Below are positions 43,212-51,875 of a DNA stretch of 64,000 nt, in pieces (position 1 is the first letter of the stretch; every line of letters begins with the position of its first letter). The translations under genes were made by a program, and so were the position numbers. The stretch spans positions 62,001 through 126,000 of the forward strand of contig NZ_RBRE01000064.1 in assembly GCF_003700275.1 (NCBI RefSeq), in the 5' to 3' direction. The DNA comes from Pseudomonas cichorii. GTDB lineage: Bacteria > Pseudomonadota > Gammaproteobacteria > Pseudomonadales > Pseudomonadaceae. The notes below the pieces were generated by a model. That model ran no database searches. It was not told the origin of the DNA and was given only the letters and a program-made list of their open reading frames with translations.

Positions 43212-44675
43212 ATGCAATGGGAAGTCGTCATCGGGCTGGAGATTCACACCCAGCTTTCGACCCAGTCGAAGATTTTCTCCGGCAGCGCCACTACGTTCGG
43301 CTCCGAGCCGAACACTCAGGCCAGCCTCGTCGATCTGGGCATGCCGGGCGTATTGCCGGTACTCAACAAAGAAGCCGTGCGCATGGCCGTGATGTTCGGT
43401 CTGGCGGTGGATGCCGAGATCGGCCAGCACAACGTGTTCGCCCGCAAGAACTACTTCTACCCGGACCTGCCAAAGGGCTACCAGATCAGCCAGATGGAAT
43501 TGCCCATCGTGGGTAAAGGGCATCTGGATATCACGCTGGAAGACGGCACGGTCAAGCGCGTCGGCATCACCCGCGCGCACCTGGAAGAAGATGCGGGCAA
43601 GAGCCTGCACGAAGACTACAGCGGCATGACCGGTATCGACCTCAACCGTGCTGGCACTCCGCTGCTGGAAATCGTCTCCGAGCCGGACATGCGCAGCGCC
43701 AAGGAAGCCGTGGCTTACGTCAAGGCGATCCACGCGCTGGTTCGTTACCTCGGCATCTGCGACGGCAACATGGCCGAAGGTTCGCTGCGTTGCGACTGCA
43801 ACGTTTCGATCCGGCCAAAAGGCCAGGTCGAGTTCGGCACCCGCTGCGAGATCAAGAACGTCAACTCGTTCCGCTTCATCGAGAAGGCGATCAACAGCGA
43901 GATCCAGCGCCAGATCGACCTGATCGAAGACGGCGGCAAGGTCATCCAGCAGACTCGCCTGTACGACCCGAACACCAACGAAACCCGCGCCATGCGCAGC
44001 AAGGAGGAAGCCAACGACTACCGTTACTTCCCCGATCCGGACCTGTTGCCGGTGATCATCGAAGACTCGTTCCTCGACGCCACCCGCGCCACCCTGCCGG
44101 AGTTGCCACCGCAGAAACGCGAACGCTTCCAGAGCCAGTTCGCTTTGTCGGCGTACGACGCCAGCGTGCTGGCCTCCAGCCGCGAGCAGGCCGACTACTT
44201 CGAGCAGGTGGTCAGCATCAGTGGCGACGCCAAGCTGGCAGCCAACTGGGTCATGGTCGAGCTGGGCAGCCTGCTGAACAAGCAAGGCCTGGAAATCGAA
44301 GAGTCGCCGGTCAGCGCCGAGCAATTGGGCGGCATGCTCAAGCGCATCACCGACAACACCATTTCCGGCAAGATCGCCAAAACTATTCTTGAGGCGATGG
44401 CAGACGGTGAAGCAGTAATACATGGAGAGGGAAGCGCTGATGAAATTATTGAGCGGCGCGGCCTGAAACAGGTCACCGACAGCGGTGCCATCGAGTCGAT
44501 GCTCGACGAGATGCTTGCGGCCAATGCCGAGCAGGTCGAACAGTACCGCGCCGCAGACGAAGCCAAGCGTGGCAAGATGTTCGGTTTCTTCGTCGGTCAG
44601 GCGATGAAAGCCTCCAAAGGCAAGGCCAACCCGCAGCAAGTGAACGAACTGCTGAAGGCCAAGCTCGAAGGCTAA
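43212..44675 (+). CDS. gatB: Amidotransferase subunit B
   Basis: A 487-residue kinase/tRNA-binding subunit that activates the Glu or Asp on misacylated tRNA. MQWEVVIGLEIHTQLSTQSKIFSGS opens the protein; FYPDLPKGYQISQ, DLNRAGTPLLEIVSEPDM and the C-terminal YqeY-like domain (VNELLKAKLEG) follow. ATG 43212 was chosen; the open frame back to 43077 is inside gatA. It ends near a REP pair. Confidence 0.96.
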   Translation: MQWEVVIGLEIHTQLSTQSKIFSGSATTFGSEPNTQASLVDLGMPGVLPVLNKEAVRMAVMFGLAVDAEIGQHNVFARKNYFYPDLPKGYQISQMELPIVGKGHLDITLEDGTVKRVGITRAHLEEDAGKSLHEDYSGMTGIDLNRAGTPLLEIVSEPDMRSAKEAVAYVKAIHALVRYLGICDGNMAEGSLRCDCNVSIRPKGQVEFGTRCEIKNVNSFRFIEKAINSEIQRQIDLIEDGGKVIQQTRLYDPNTNETRAMRSKEEANDYRYFPDPDLLPVIIEDSFLDATRATLPELPPQKRERFQSQFALSAYDASVLASSREQADYFEQVVSISGDAKLAANWVMVELGSLLNKQGLEIEESPVSAEQLGGMLKRITDNTISGKIAKTILEAMADGEAVIHGEGSADEIIERRGLKQVTDSGAIESMLDEMLAANAEQVEQYRAADEAKRGKMFGFFVGQAMKASKGKANPQQVNELLKAKLEG

Positions 44676-44685
44676 ACGCAAAAAA

Positions 44686-44753
44686 CCTGTAAGAGAGGAT
44701 TCATCCGCGAAGTCTGTTCAGCAGCCTTTTCGCGAATGAATTCGCTCCTGCGG
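44686..44753. repeat. REP pair, family A, one arm degenerate
   Basis: An intact TTTTCGCGAATGAATTCGCT arm at 44727-44746, continuing to 44753, and a decayed opposite arm at 44686-44712 (GGATTCATCCGCGAAG core), 14 nt apart, following gatB. The arm order is inverted relative to the pairs at 2291 and 7389. Confidence 0.75.
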
Positions 44754-44841
44754 GTTGCCCCTGACACAGCGGCAGGGGCTTGCCCGCGACCAGGCAAAAC
44801 GGTATTTACAATGATCCAACAGGCATCACAGGACTTGACCC

Positions 44842-45210
44842 ATGCGCCGACTTCTCACTGCCTGCTCCCTGCTGACTCTACTGGCCGGTTGCGCCAGTCA
44901 TGACATTGATCCCCACGGCTACGACGAAACCGGTCGCGCGTCCTATTACGGCGCCCGGCATCACGGTAAACGCACCGCCAGTGGCGAACCCTTCAATCAG
45001 AATGCCTTGACGGCAGCCCATCGCGAATTGCCGTTTGGCACCCGGGTCAAAGTCACCAACCTGGATAACGACAAGAGCGTCGTCCTGCGCATCAACGATC
45101 GTGGCCCTCACATACGTGGAAGGCTGATCGACGTATCACGCGAGGCCGCCGAACAACTGGGCATGCTGCGCAGCGGCACCGCGCCAGTGCGTGTCCAGGG
45201 CCTCGACTGA
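44842..45210 (+). CDS. RlpA-like septal-ring lipoprotein (double-psi beta-barrel)
   Basis: A 122-residue lipoprotein with lipobox LLAGC (Cys about 17). The mature part is a single RlpA-like DPBB domain: GRASYYGARHHGKRTASGEPFNQNALTAAHRELPFGTRVKVTNLDNDKSVVLRINDRGPHIRGRLIDVSREAAEQLGM. Family members cleave naked glycan strands. There is no C-terminal SPOR domain, so this is a short paralogue rather than the canonical septal RlpA. The Asp and His of NDRGPH are present, suggesting activity. Confidence 0.88.
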   Translation: MRRLLTACSLLTLLAGCASHDIDPHGYDETGRASYYGARHHGKRTASGEPFNQNALTAAHRELPFGTRVKVTNLDNDKSVVLRINDRGPHIRGRLIDVSREAAEQLGMLRSGTAPVRVQGLD

Positions 45211-46294
45211 GGACAGCCTAATTATCCAGCTATCGACCCTTCCCGCCCCCGCACTCATCCAGTTAGTAAGTGGCCTTTTACTGCTGCTGATGGGCGCCGA
45301 ACTGTCGGTACGCGCCGCGATACGCCTGGCCTCCATCCTGCGGATTCGCCCGCTGATCATCGGCCTGACCGTGGTCGCACTGGGCAGCAGCGCACCCCAG
45401 ATGGCCGTCAGCCTGCAGGCCGCCTTCTCGGACAGCATCGACATTGCCGTGGGCAGTGTCATCGGCAGCAATATCTTCAATGTATTGGTGACACTGGGCC
45501 TGTGCGCCTTGATCATTCCGCTGCGCGTCGCCCGCCAGGTGCTGCGGATCGATATCCCGCTGATGATCGGGGCCAGCCTGCTGGTGATTGGCCTGAGCTG
45601 GAACGGCGAGTTCAGCAAGCTCGATGGCGTATTGCTGCTAGGCGCGATGCTGACCTGCCTGTTTATCGTTCTGCGCCAGGCCAGCCATGGCGCACGTCAC
45701 GGCCACACCAATACCAAGGAAAAACCTCACACGTTCACCTGCATCGCCATGCTGACAAGCGGCTTGCTGTTACTGTCGCTTGGCGGTCATTTGCTGGTAA
45801 ACGCCGCGGTGGTGGTCGCGATCAATCTGGGGCTGTCCGAACGCATCATCGGCCTGACACTGATCGCCATCGTCACCTCGCTGCCTGCGCTGATGACCTC
45901 GCTGATCGCAGCCCTGCGCGGCGAGCGGGATATCGCGGTGGGCAATGTGATCGGCAGTAACCTGTTCAACCTGCTGGGCGTGCTGGGCGTGACAGCCCTG
46001 GCCTCCCCCGTGCCCTTGTCGATCTCGCCCAACGCACTGGTCTTCGATCTGCCGATCATGCTCGGCGTCGCCGTGTTGTGCCTGCCGCTGTTTTACGCCG
46101 GCTATCGCATCACTCGCCTTGAAGGGCTGCTGCTATTGGCGTTGTATCTGACCTACGGCCTGCATATCGTGTCGTTCAGCACCGGCATGTTGATGGCCGA
46201 AAGGCTTGAGCACCTGATGTTCCAGTTCATCCTGCCGCTGCTGGGGATTGCGGTTGCCTTTGGCATCGTGAAAGCCTGGCGGCGCCAACATTGA
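45191..46294 (+). CDS. Calcium/sodium antiporter (CaxA/YrbG family)
   Basis: A 367-residue inner-membrane exchanger made of two inverted NCX repeats. The alpha motifs are clear: GLTVVALGSSAPQMAVSL with VGSVIGSNIFNVL, and GLTLIAIVTSLPALMTSL with VGNVIGSNLFNLLG; about ten transmembrane helices. The first motif has SSAPQ where many members have TSLPE. Start is uncertain: GTG 45191 overlaps the rlpA-like gene and has no ribosome site, whereas GAGGA at 45209-45213 points to ATT 45221. Coordinates use the only canonical start. Confidence 0.85.
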   Translation: MSRASTEDSLIIQLSTLPAPALIQLVSGLLLLLMGAELSVRAAIRLASILRIRPLIIGLTVVALGSSAPQMAVSLQAAFSDSIDIAVGSVIGSNIFNVLVTLGLCALIIPLRVARQVLRIDIPLMIGASLLVIGLSWNGEFSKLDGVLLLGAMLTCLFIVLRQASHGARHGHTNTKEKPHTFTCIAMLTSGLLLLSLGGHLLVNAAVVVAINLGLSERIIGLTLIAIVTSLPALMTSLIAALRGERDIAVGNVIGSNLFNLLGVLGVTALASPVPLSISPNALVFDLPIMLGVAVLCLPLFYAGYRITRLEGLLLLALYLTYGLHIVSFSTGMLMAERLEHLMFQFILPLLGIAVAFGIVKAWRRQH

Positions 46295-46310
46295 TCCAAG
46301 GGGAAAGGCC

Positions 46311-46694
46311 ATGACAGACAAGACAATCGGCAACGGCGAACAGATACGCCGCCAGGTGATGGGCGATGTCTACGTTGATCGAGCACTGGATAACGCCACC
46401 GACTTCAGTCGACCGCTGCAGGAATTCATCAACGAACATGCCTGGGGCAACGTCTGGCGCCGCGAAGGCCTGGACCTGAAAACCCGCAGCCTGATTACCC
46501 TGGCGACCCTCACCGCCCTCAAGTGCTCGCAGGAACTCAAGGGCCATGTGCGCGGCGCTCTGAACAACGGCTGCAGCGTGGACGAGATACGTGAAGCCCT
46601 GTTGCATTGCGCGGTCTATGCCGGCGTGCCAGCGGCTATCGAAGCGTTTCGCGCGGCGCAGGAAGTGATCGATACCTACCAGAAAGCCGACTAG
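46311..46694 (+). CDS. Carboxymuconolactone decarboxylase family protein
   Basis: A 127-residue PcaC/AhpD-fold protein. HAWGNVWRREGLDLKTRSLITLATLTALKCSQELKGHVRGALNNGCSVDEIREALLHCAVYAGVPAA matches 4-carboxymuconolactone decarboxylases closely. No other protocatechuate gene is nearby, so true decarboxylase activity is not assured. Its TAG and the convergent AEC gene's TAG share the palindrome CTAG (46691-46694). Confidence 0.88.
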   Translation: MTDKTIGNGEQIRRQVMGDVYVDRALDNATDFSRPLQEFINEHAWGNVWRREGLDLKTRSLITLATLTALKCSQELKGHVRGALNNGCSVDEIREALLHCAVYAGVPAAIEAFRAAQEVIDTYQKAD

Positions 46695-47632
46695 ATCCAG
46701 CCGCCCCACTGCAACAGGAAAATACCGATATTGGTCGTCACCGCCGCTGCCAGGGTGGTGATGACAATGATCGCGGCAGCCAGCTCGTAATTGCCATTGG
46801 CGGTACGGGCCATGATGTAGCTGGCGGCGGCTGTCGGGCTGCCGAAGTACAGGAACAGAATCCCCAGCTCCGCACCACGGAAGCCCACCAGCCAGGCGGC
46901 AAAGGTGCAGATCAGCGGCAGCCAGACCATTTTCACCAGGCTGGCGCTGATCGCCAGCTTGCCACTTTTACGCAAGGACGCCAGCGACAGCGTGCCGCCA
47001 ATACAGATCAGCGCCAGCGGCAAGGTCATCTGCGCCAGATAGCTGCCGGAGGTTTCCAGCCACTTGGGCAGGCCGATGCTGAACCAGGCAAAGGGTGACG
47101 CGACAATGACGCTGATGATCAACGGATTGGCCAGTACGCTTTTGAACACACTCCACGGATCGGACTTGATGACCGGGCTGTAGACCGCCAGGACGATGGT
47201 CGACAAGGTGTTGTAGAAAACGATGACCAGCGCAGCGAGAATCGCTCCCAGCGAAATGCCATATGCACCATACATACTGGCCGCCAGCGCCAGGCCGACC
47301 ACGCCGTTATTGCCCCGAAACGCGCCCTGAACATACACCCCGCGCTCTTCACGCGGGCAACGCCAGATCGCCCAACCCCACGTAGCCAAAAAGCTCAACA
47401 GCGTGGCCAGGCCGAAGAAAATCAGCAGCTTTGGCTGCAGGGCCTCGGACAGATCAGCATGAATGATCCCCAGAAACAGCAGAGCCGGCATGGTGACATT
47501 GAACACCAGCCCCGACGCCACGACGATGAACCCATCGTTGATCGCATGAATACGTTTGAGGATGACACCCAGAAACAACATGGCGAACACAGGCGCGGTG
47601 ATGTTCAGGGTTTCAAGAAAAATAGCCAGCAT
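46691..47632 (-). CDS. AEC-family auxin-efflux-like transporter
   Basis: A 313-residue membrane protein of the AEC (auxin efflux carrier/malate permease) family with about ten transmembrane segments. Typical stretches are VFAMLFLGVILKRI, AFRGNNGVVGLALAASMYG and GAELGILFLYFGSPTAAASYIMAR. The substrate is unknown. The stop overlaps the CMD gene convergently. Confidence 0.88.
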   Translation of the reverse strand: MLAIFLETLNITAPVFAMLFLGVILKRIHAINDGFIVVASGLVFNVTMPALLFLGIIHADLSEALQPKLLIFFGLATLLSFLATWGWAIWRCPREERGVYVQGAFRGNNGVVGLALAASMYGAYGISLGAILAALVIVFYNTLSTIVLAVYSPVIKSDPWSVFKSVLANPLIISVIVASPFAWFSIGLPKWLETSGSYLAQMTLPLALICIGGTLSLASLRKSGKLAISASLVKMVWLPLICTFAAWLVGFRGAELGILFLYFGSPTAAASYIMARTANGNYELAAAIIVITTLAAAVTTNIGIFLLQWGGWI

Positions 47633-47732
47633 GCCGCAGACCCGGTCCTGTGGTTAGGTGACCTCATCATAAGCCAGCCGGGAGCAAGGTGTTGCAAGGA
47701 ATTTCAGCTCTTCACACCGCTGTCGCCCACAG

Positions 47733-47811
47733 GTCTGGATTAGTGCCCGGCCTCTTGTGGGCACTGAAGTAGGAACTGCCAGCTTCCTGTGAGAGACAGC
47801 TGGCTGGCGAC
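47733..47811. repeat. Upstream REP/BIME of the RAYT, family B
   Basis: An AGTGCCC/GGGCACT palindrome (47742-47748, 47759-47765) is followed by a 26-bp REP arm at 47786-47811. That arm matches the downstream arm at 48443-48468 in 23 of 26 positions. The left arm is badly eroded. Confidence 0.75.
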
Positions 47812-47898
47812 GACACATACAGTCAAACCATAAACTCCTGAAGAATATCTCCAGAAAGTAGATTCGGCGTCTCTACCCGACAAGAAAAGGGCAAGGGA

Positions 47899-48357
47899 AT
47901 GCCTGAAAAACCACACTCACAAAATTTGCGTAAAGGCCGCTTCTCTGTAACAGGACAACTCTATCTGGTGACTGCAACCACGCTCGCTCGGAAACCGGTA
48001 TTTACGGATTGGCTTCTCGGTCGCCTGCTCGTGAATGAGCTAAGACATGCCCATGAAATGGAACTTGTTCACTCACTGGCCTGGGTCGTAATGCCTGATC
48101 ACTTACATTGGCTATTTGAATTACGCACAGACTCACTGCCGCGAGTCATGCAGAGGGTCAAATCCAGAAGCACAATAGCCTTGAACAAAGCCAGCAAGCG
48201 CACAGGCCGACTTTGGCAAGATGGATATCACGATAGAGCCATACGACGGGAGAAGGATATCCTTGTCGTTGCGCGCTACATCGTTGCAAATCCTGAGCGG
48301 GCAGGCTTGGTCAATAACATTCGGGAATATTCGCTCTGGGATGCTGTATGGATTTAG
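47899..48357 (+). CDS. REP-associated tyrosine transposase (RAYT)
   Basis: A 152-residue TnpA_REP/Y1_Tnp protein related to IS200/IS605 HUH transposases. The metal-binding HUH motif appears as MPDHLHWLF (His68, His70) and the catalytic Tyr is about 110 in LWQDGYHDRAIRREKD. RAYTs nick single-stranded REP DNA and are thought to spread REPs; they are single-copy domesticated genes, not selfish IS elements. It is flanked on both sides by family-B REPs, which fits a REPtron. AGGGA lies before the ATG, and the frame is complete and apparently functional. Confidence 0.9.
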   Translation: MPEKPHSQNLRKGRFSVTGQLYLVTATTLARKPVFTDWLLGRLLVNELRHAHEMELVHSLAWVVMPDHLHWLFELRTDSLPRVMQRVKSRSTIALNKASKRTGRLWQDGYHDRAIRREKDILVVARYIVANPERAGLVNNIREYSLWDAVWI

Positions 48358-48376
48358 TGGTGCCTGAACTTCAGTC

Positions 48377-48468
48377 GTCGCCAGCAAGCTGCCTCCCACA
48401 GGGTGACTTCAGTGCCCACAGGAAGTTGGGCACTCATCCAGACCTGTGGGAGGCAGCTTGCTGGCGAC
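48377..48468. repeat. Downstream REP/BIME of the RAYT, family B
   Basis: Perfect 26-bp inverted arms at 48377-48402 and 48443-48468 (ending GCAGCTTGCTGGCGAC) enclose an inner AGTGCCCA/TGGGCACT palindrome (48411-48418, 48427-48434). It starts 20 bp after the RAYT stop and ends 7 bp before the PhoD-like gene stop. Confidence 0.9.
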
Positions 48469-48474
48469 AGCGCG

Positions 48475-50031
48475 CTAGGTCACTGGCTGCAGCCTCCTCT
48501 CAAACACCGACACCCCATCCAGGTCCCGCAAGGTCACGGTCATTTCTGCGCTTTGCCCATCGATGTTTACCTCGCCGAAAAACTGAAATCCGGCAAAGGG
48601 TGAGGTGTTCTGGGCGGGCGGGGCCTTCTGGAAGACCAGTTCCGGGCCAAAGGTCTTGTCCAGCGGGTTGGGACCGAAGCTGCCTGCATTGAGCGGTCCG
48701 GCGACGAATTCCCAGAACGGGTCGAAATCCTGGAACACGGCACGCTCCGGCTGATAGTGATGCGCCGCGCAGTAATGCACATCGGCGGTCAGCCAGACGC
48801 AATCCCGGATCTTTTGTGCGCGCATGAACGCCAGCAGTTCCGCCACTTCCAGTTCACGGCCCAGAGCCGGGCCATCGTTGCCGTTGGCAATCGCTTCCCA
48901 GCGCGCCACACCCGGGCTGACTTCGCCGTCCGGTACGCCAAGGCCGATGGGCATGTCGGCGGCGATGACTTTCCATTGAGCATTCGAGGCCTTGAGTTCG
49001 CGCTTGAGCCAGTCCAGTTGCTCACGACCCAGGAAGGCGGTGGTCGGTCCCGGTTTGTCGGCCAGGTTGGCGTCGTTGCCATCGCGATAGCTGCGCATGT
49101 CCAGCACGAATACATCGAGCATCGGCCCATAGGGAATCTTGCGGTAGATACGCCCGCCGTTATCGGCCTGCTGCAAGCGCATCGGCGCATATTCAAGAAA
49201 GGCCTGCCGACCGCGCGCCGCCAGCAGCTGGATATCCTTGACCTTGTAGCGGTCATCCAGTTGCTTGCTGGGCGACCAGTTGTTGGTGACTTCGTGGTCG
49301 TCCCACTGCCAGATCTGCGGCACCTCGGCATTGAAGCGGCGCAGGTTCTCATCCATCAGGTTGTAGCGGTAGTTGCCGCGATACTCGTCGAGGGTTTCCG
49401 CGACCTTGCTCTTCGCTTCGCTGGTGATGTTGCGCCAGATGCGCCCGCCTTCGGTGGTGATCTGCTCGGGAATCGGGCCGTCGGCGTAGATGGTGTCGCC
49501 ACTGTGGATGAAGAAGTCCGGCAAGCGCAGACGCATGGCTTCATAGATACGCATGCCACCAATGTCCGGGTTGATGCCAAAGCCCTGGCCAACCGTGTCG
49601 CCGCTCCACACGAAACGGATGTCGCGACGCTGTTGCGGCATGCTGCGCAAATGGCCGAACCAGGGTTCGCTGGCGACACCCGACTGGGCGTCCTCGAAAT
49701 GCACTCGGTAGAAAATCGCCTGATCGACAGGCAAGCCACTCAGTTCGACCCGGGCCGTGAAGTCGGTGCGTTGATCGGCCAGGGCCGACACCAGCCGCCG
49801 CGGGTTGGTGAACATGCTGCGGGTATCCCACTCGACCACCATCCGTGAAGGCCGGTCGCTGCGGCTCCAGACCATCGCCCGATCACCCAGCAGATCTCCG
49901 GACTGCACGCCGTCGGTCATTTTCGGACGATCCTGCACCGAAGCGATGACCGCGGGCGCCAGTCCTGGCAACAGGAAACCGGCACCGACAGCCTGAATCA
50001 CACGGCGACGCTTGAGATCGAACTGGCTCAT
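48475..50031 (-). CDS. PhoD-family alkaline phosphatase/phosphodiesterase, Tat-exported
   Basis: A 518-residue metallophosphoesterase. The N-terminus LKRRRVIQAVGAGFLLPGLAPAVIA carries a twin-arginine signal, so it should be folded and metal-loaded in the cytoplasm before export. Metal motifs are seen in VWSGDTVGQG, IHSGDTIYADG, WDDHEVTNN and TADVHYCAAHH, consistent with the Fe/Ca PhoD site. It probably scavenges phosphate from esters. No Pho box could be assigned upstream. Confidence 0.9.
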   Translation of the reverse strand: MSQFDLKRRRVIQAVGAGFLLPGLAPAVIASVQDRPKMTDGVQSGDLLGDRAMVWSRSDRPSRMVVEWDTRSMFTNPRRLVSALADQRTDFTARVELSGLPVDQAIFYRVHFEDAQSGVASEPWFGHLRSMPQQRRDIRFVWSGDTVGQGFGINPDIGGMRIYEAMRLRLPDFFIHSGDTIYADGPIPEQITTEGGRIWRNITSEAKSKVAETLDEYRGNYRYNLMDENLRRFNAEVPQIWQWDDHEVTNNWSPSKQLDDRYKVKDIQLLAARGRQAFLEYAPMRLQQADNGGRIYRKIPYGPMLDVFVLDMRSYRDGNDANLADKPGPTTAFLGREQLDWLKRELKASNAQWKVIAADMPIGLGVPDGEVSPGVARWEAIANGNDGPALGRELEVAELLAFMRAQKIRDCVWLTADVHYCAAHHYQPERAVFQDFDPFWEFVAGPLNAGSFGPNPLDKTFGPELVFQKAPPAQNTSPFAGFQFFGEVNIDGQSAEMTVTLRDLDGVSVFERRLQPVT

Positions 50032-50120
50032 GGTTAACCCCTTTCGGAAAGGAAAGGGGAAACCTAGCAGGCCAATGTTGGAAGCATGTGACAGCCACTC
50101 GACAAACCCTGCTGAGTGTT

Positions 50121-51863
50121 TCAGGCCTTGGCGGTTGCCAGTTCCATCTCCACGACTTCGGGGCGCTTGAGCACTGCATAGATCACACCCGTCGCCACGC
50201 TACCCACGACAATCGCCAGCAGATACAGCAAGGCATGGTTGATCGCATTGGGGATCAGCATCACGAACAGGCCGCCATGCGGGGCCATCAGTTTGCAGCC
50301 GAAGTACATCGACAGCGCACCGGTCAATGCACCACCGATCACGCTGGCGGGAATCACCCGCAGCGGGTCCTTGGCGGCAAACGGGATCGCACCTTCGGAA
50401 ATGAAGCACAGCCCCAGTACGAACGCGGCCTTGCCTGCCTCGCGCTCGCTCTGCGCGAACTTGCGGCGGGCGAGGATCGTGGCGATGCCCATACCGATCG
50501 GCGGCACCATGCCCGCAGCCATCGCCGCGGCCATGGGCGCATAACTCTGCGAAGCCAGCAAGCCCACGGAAAACGCATAGGAAGCCTTGTTGATCGGGCC
50601 ACCAAGATCCACGCACATCATTGCCCCGAGTAATACGCCCAGCAGAATCGCGTTGGTGGTGCCCATGCTGTCCAGAAAGGTGGTCAGGCTGGCGAGCATG
50701 CCTGCAACCGGTTTGCCGACGACGTAGATCATCACCAGACCGGTGAACAGGCTCGACAGCAGCGGGATGATCAAGATCGGCTTGAGCGCTTCGACACTGG
50801 CTGGCAGGCGTGCATAACGGTTGATCAACAAGGCACTGTAACCGGCCAGGAAGCCGGCCACGATACCGCCAATGAAACCCGCGCCCAGGGTGCTGGCCAA
50901 CAGACCACCGATCATTCCGGGTGCCAGGCCGGGACGGTCTGCGATGGAGTAGGCAATGTAACCGGCCAGCAACGGCACCATCAGCTTGAATGCCGCCTCG
51001 CCGCCAATCTGCATCAAGGCCGCCGCCAGGGTGCCCTGCTCTTCAAAAGCCTTGATACCGAACACGAACGACAAGGCAATCAACAGTCCGCCCGCCACCA
51101 CCATCGGCAGCATGAACGACACACCGGTCAGCAAGTGCTTGTAGACCCCGGTACCCTCTTTCTTGGCTGGAGCTTGAGCCGTACTGCCTGCCGACTCGAC
51201 CTGCCCTTCTGCCAGGGCTTTTTTCAGGGTCGCTTCGGACTGCTTGAGGGCGATGCCGGTGCCACAGCGATAGATTTTCTTGCCGGCAAAGCGGTCGGTG
51301 TTGACCTCGATATCCGTCGCCAGCAACACCACATCGGCGTCGGCAATCGCCTGGGGGCTGAGCGGGTTGCGCGCTCCGACCGAACCCTGGGTTTCCACCT
51401 GCAGGTCATAGTCAAGGCGCTTGGCCGCCTGCTGAATGGCCTCGGCGGCCATGAAGGTGTGCGCTACGCCAGTCGGGCAAGCCGTAATCGCGACGATGCG
51501 CGGCTGACCACCGGAACCGGCAGATGTAGCCGCGTCATCAGCCACAGGCGCGGCATAGACTTGAGCCTGTTCGGCGGCGCACTTCAGGAAACTGTCCACA
51601 TCCTGCAGGGCATGGGCAGGCGTGTCCTGGAACAGACGCTTGCCGGCGAAACGGCTCAGGTCCAGCGGACCGGTGTTGACCACCAGCACCAGTTCGGCCG
51701 CTTCGATATCAAGGGCCGAAAGATGCTGTTCGGGCTTGTTCGGGTCCACAACTTCGACACTGGTTTCCCAACCCTGACGCTGTGCTGCCGCGTCGAGCAA
51801 GCGGGCACTGAGGACGCTGCTGACCTTGCCGTTCGGGCAGGCCGTTACAATGGCTAACTTCAT
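50121..51863 (-). CDS. fruA: Fructose PTS permease EIIBC
   Basis: A 580-residue fructose transporter that phosphorylates its substrate to fructose-1-P on entry. It has two IIB-like units: an N-terminal one with Cys10 (VTACPNGK) and the functional one with Cys130 (ITACPTGVAHTFMAAEAI). The IIC domain of about eight helices runs from about 240, with GGPINKASYAFSVG and GAIPFAAKDPLRVIP. ATG 51863 has GAGAGG six bases upstream; the adjacent GTG 51866 is the alternative. Last gene of fruBKA. Confidence 0.94.
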   Translation of the reverse strand: MKLAIVTACPNGKVSSVLSARLLDAAAQRQGWETSVEVVDPNKPEQHLSALDIEAAELVLVVNTGPLDLSRFAGKRLFQDTPAHALQDVDSFLKCAAEQAQVYAAPVADDAATSAGSGGQPRIVAITACPTGVAHTFMAAEAIQQAAKRLDYDLQVETQGSVGARNPLSPQAIADADVVLLATDIEVNTDRFAGKKIYRCGTGIALKQSEATLKKALAEGQVESAGSTAQAPAKKEGTGVYKHLLTGVSFMLPMVVAGGLLIALSFVFGIKAFEEQGTLAAALMQIGGEAAFKLMVPLLAGYIAYSIADRPGLAPGMIGGLLASTLGAGFIGGIVAGFLAGYSALLINRYARLPASVEALKPILIIPLLSSLFTGLVMIYVVGKPVAGMLASLTTFLDSMGTTNAILLGVLLGAMMCVDLGGPINKASYAFSVGLLASQSYAPMAAAMAAGMVPPIGMGIATILARRKFAQSEREAGKAAFVLGLCFISEGAIPFAAKDPLRVIPASVIGGALTGALSMYFGCKLMAPHGGLFVMLIPNAINHALLYLLAIVVGSVATGVIYAVLKRPEVVEMELATAKA

Positions 51864-51875
51864 CACGAGCCTCTC

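Noticed and set aside
47633..48474. Complete insertion sequence around the transposase-like gene
   Set aside because: No IS200/IS605 ends or target duplication; size, motifs and REP flanks fit a domesticated RAYT instead.
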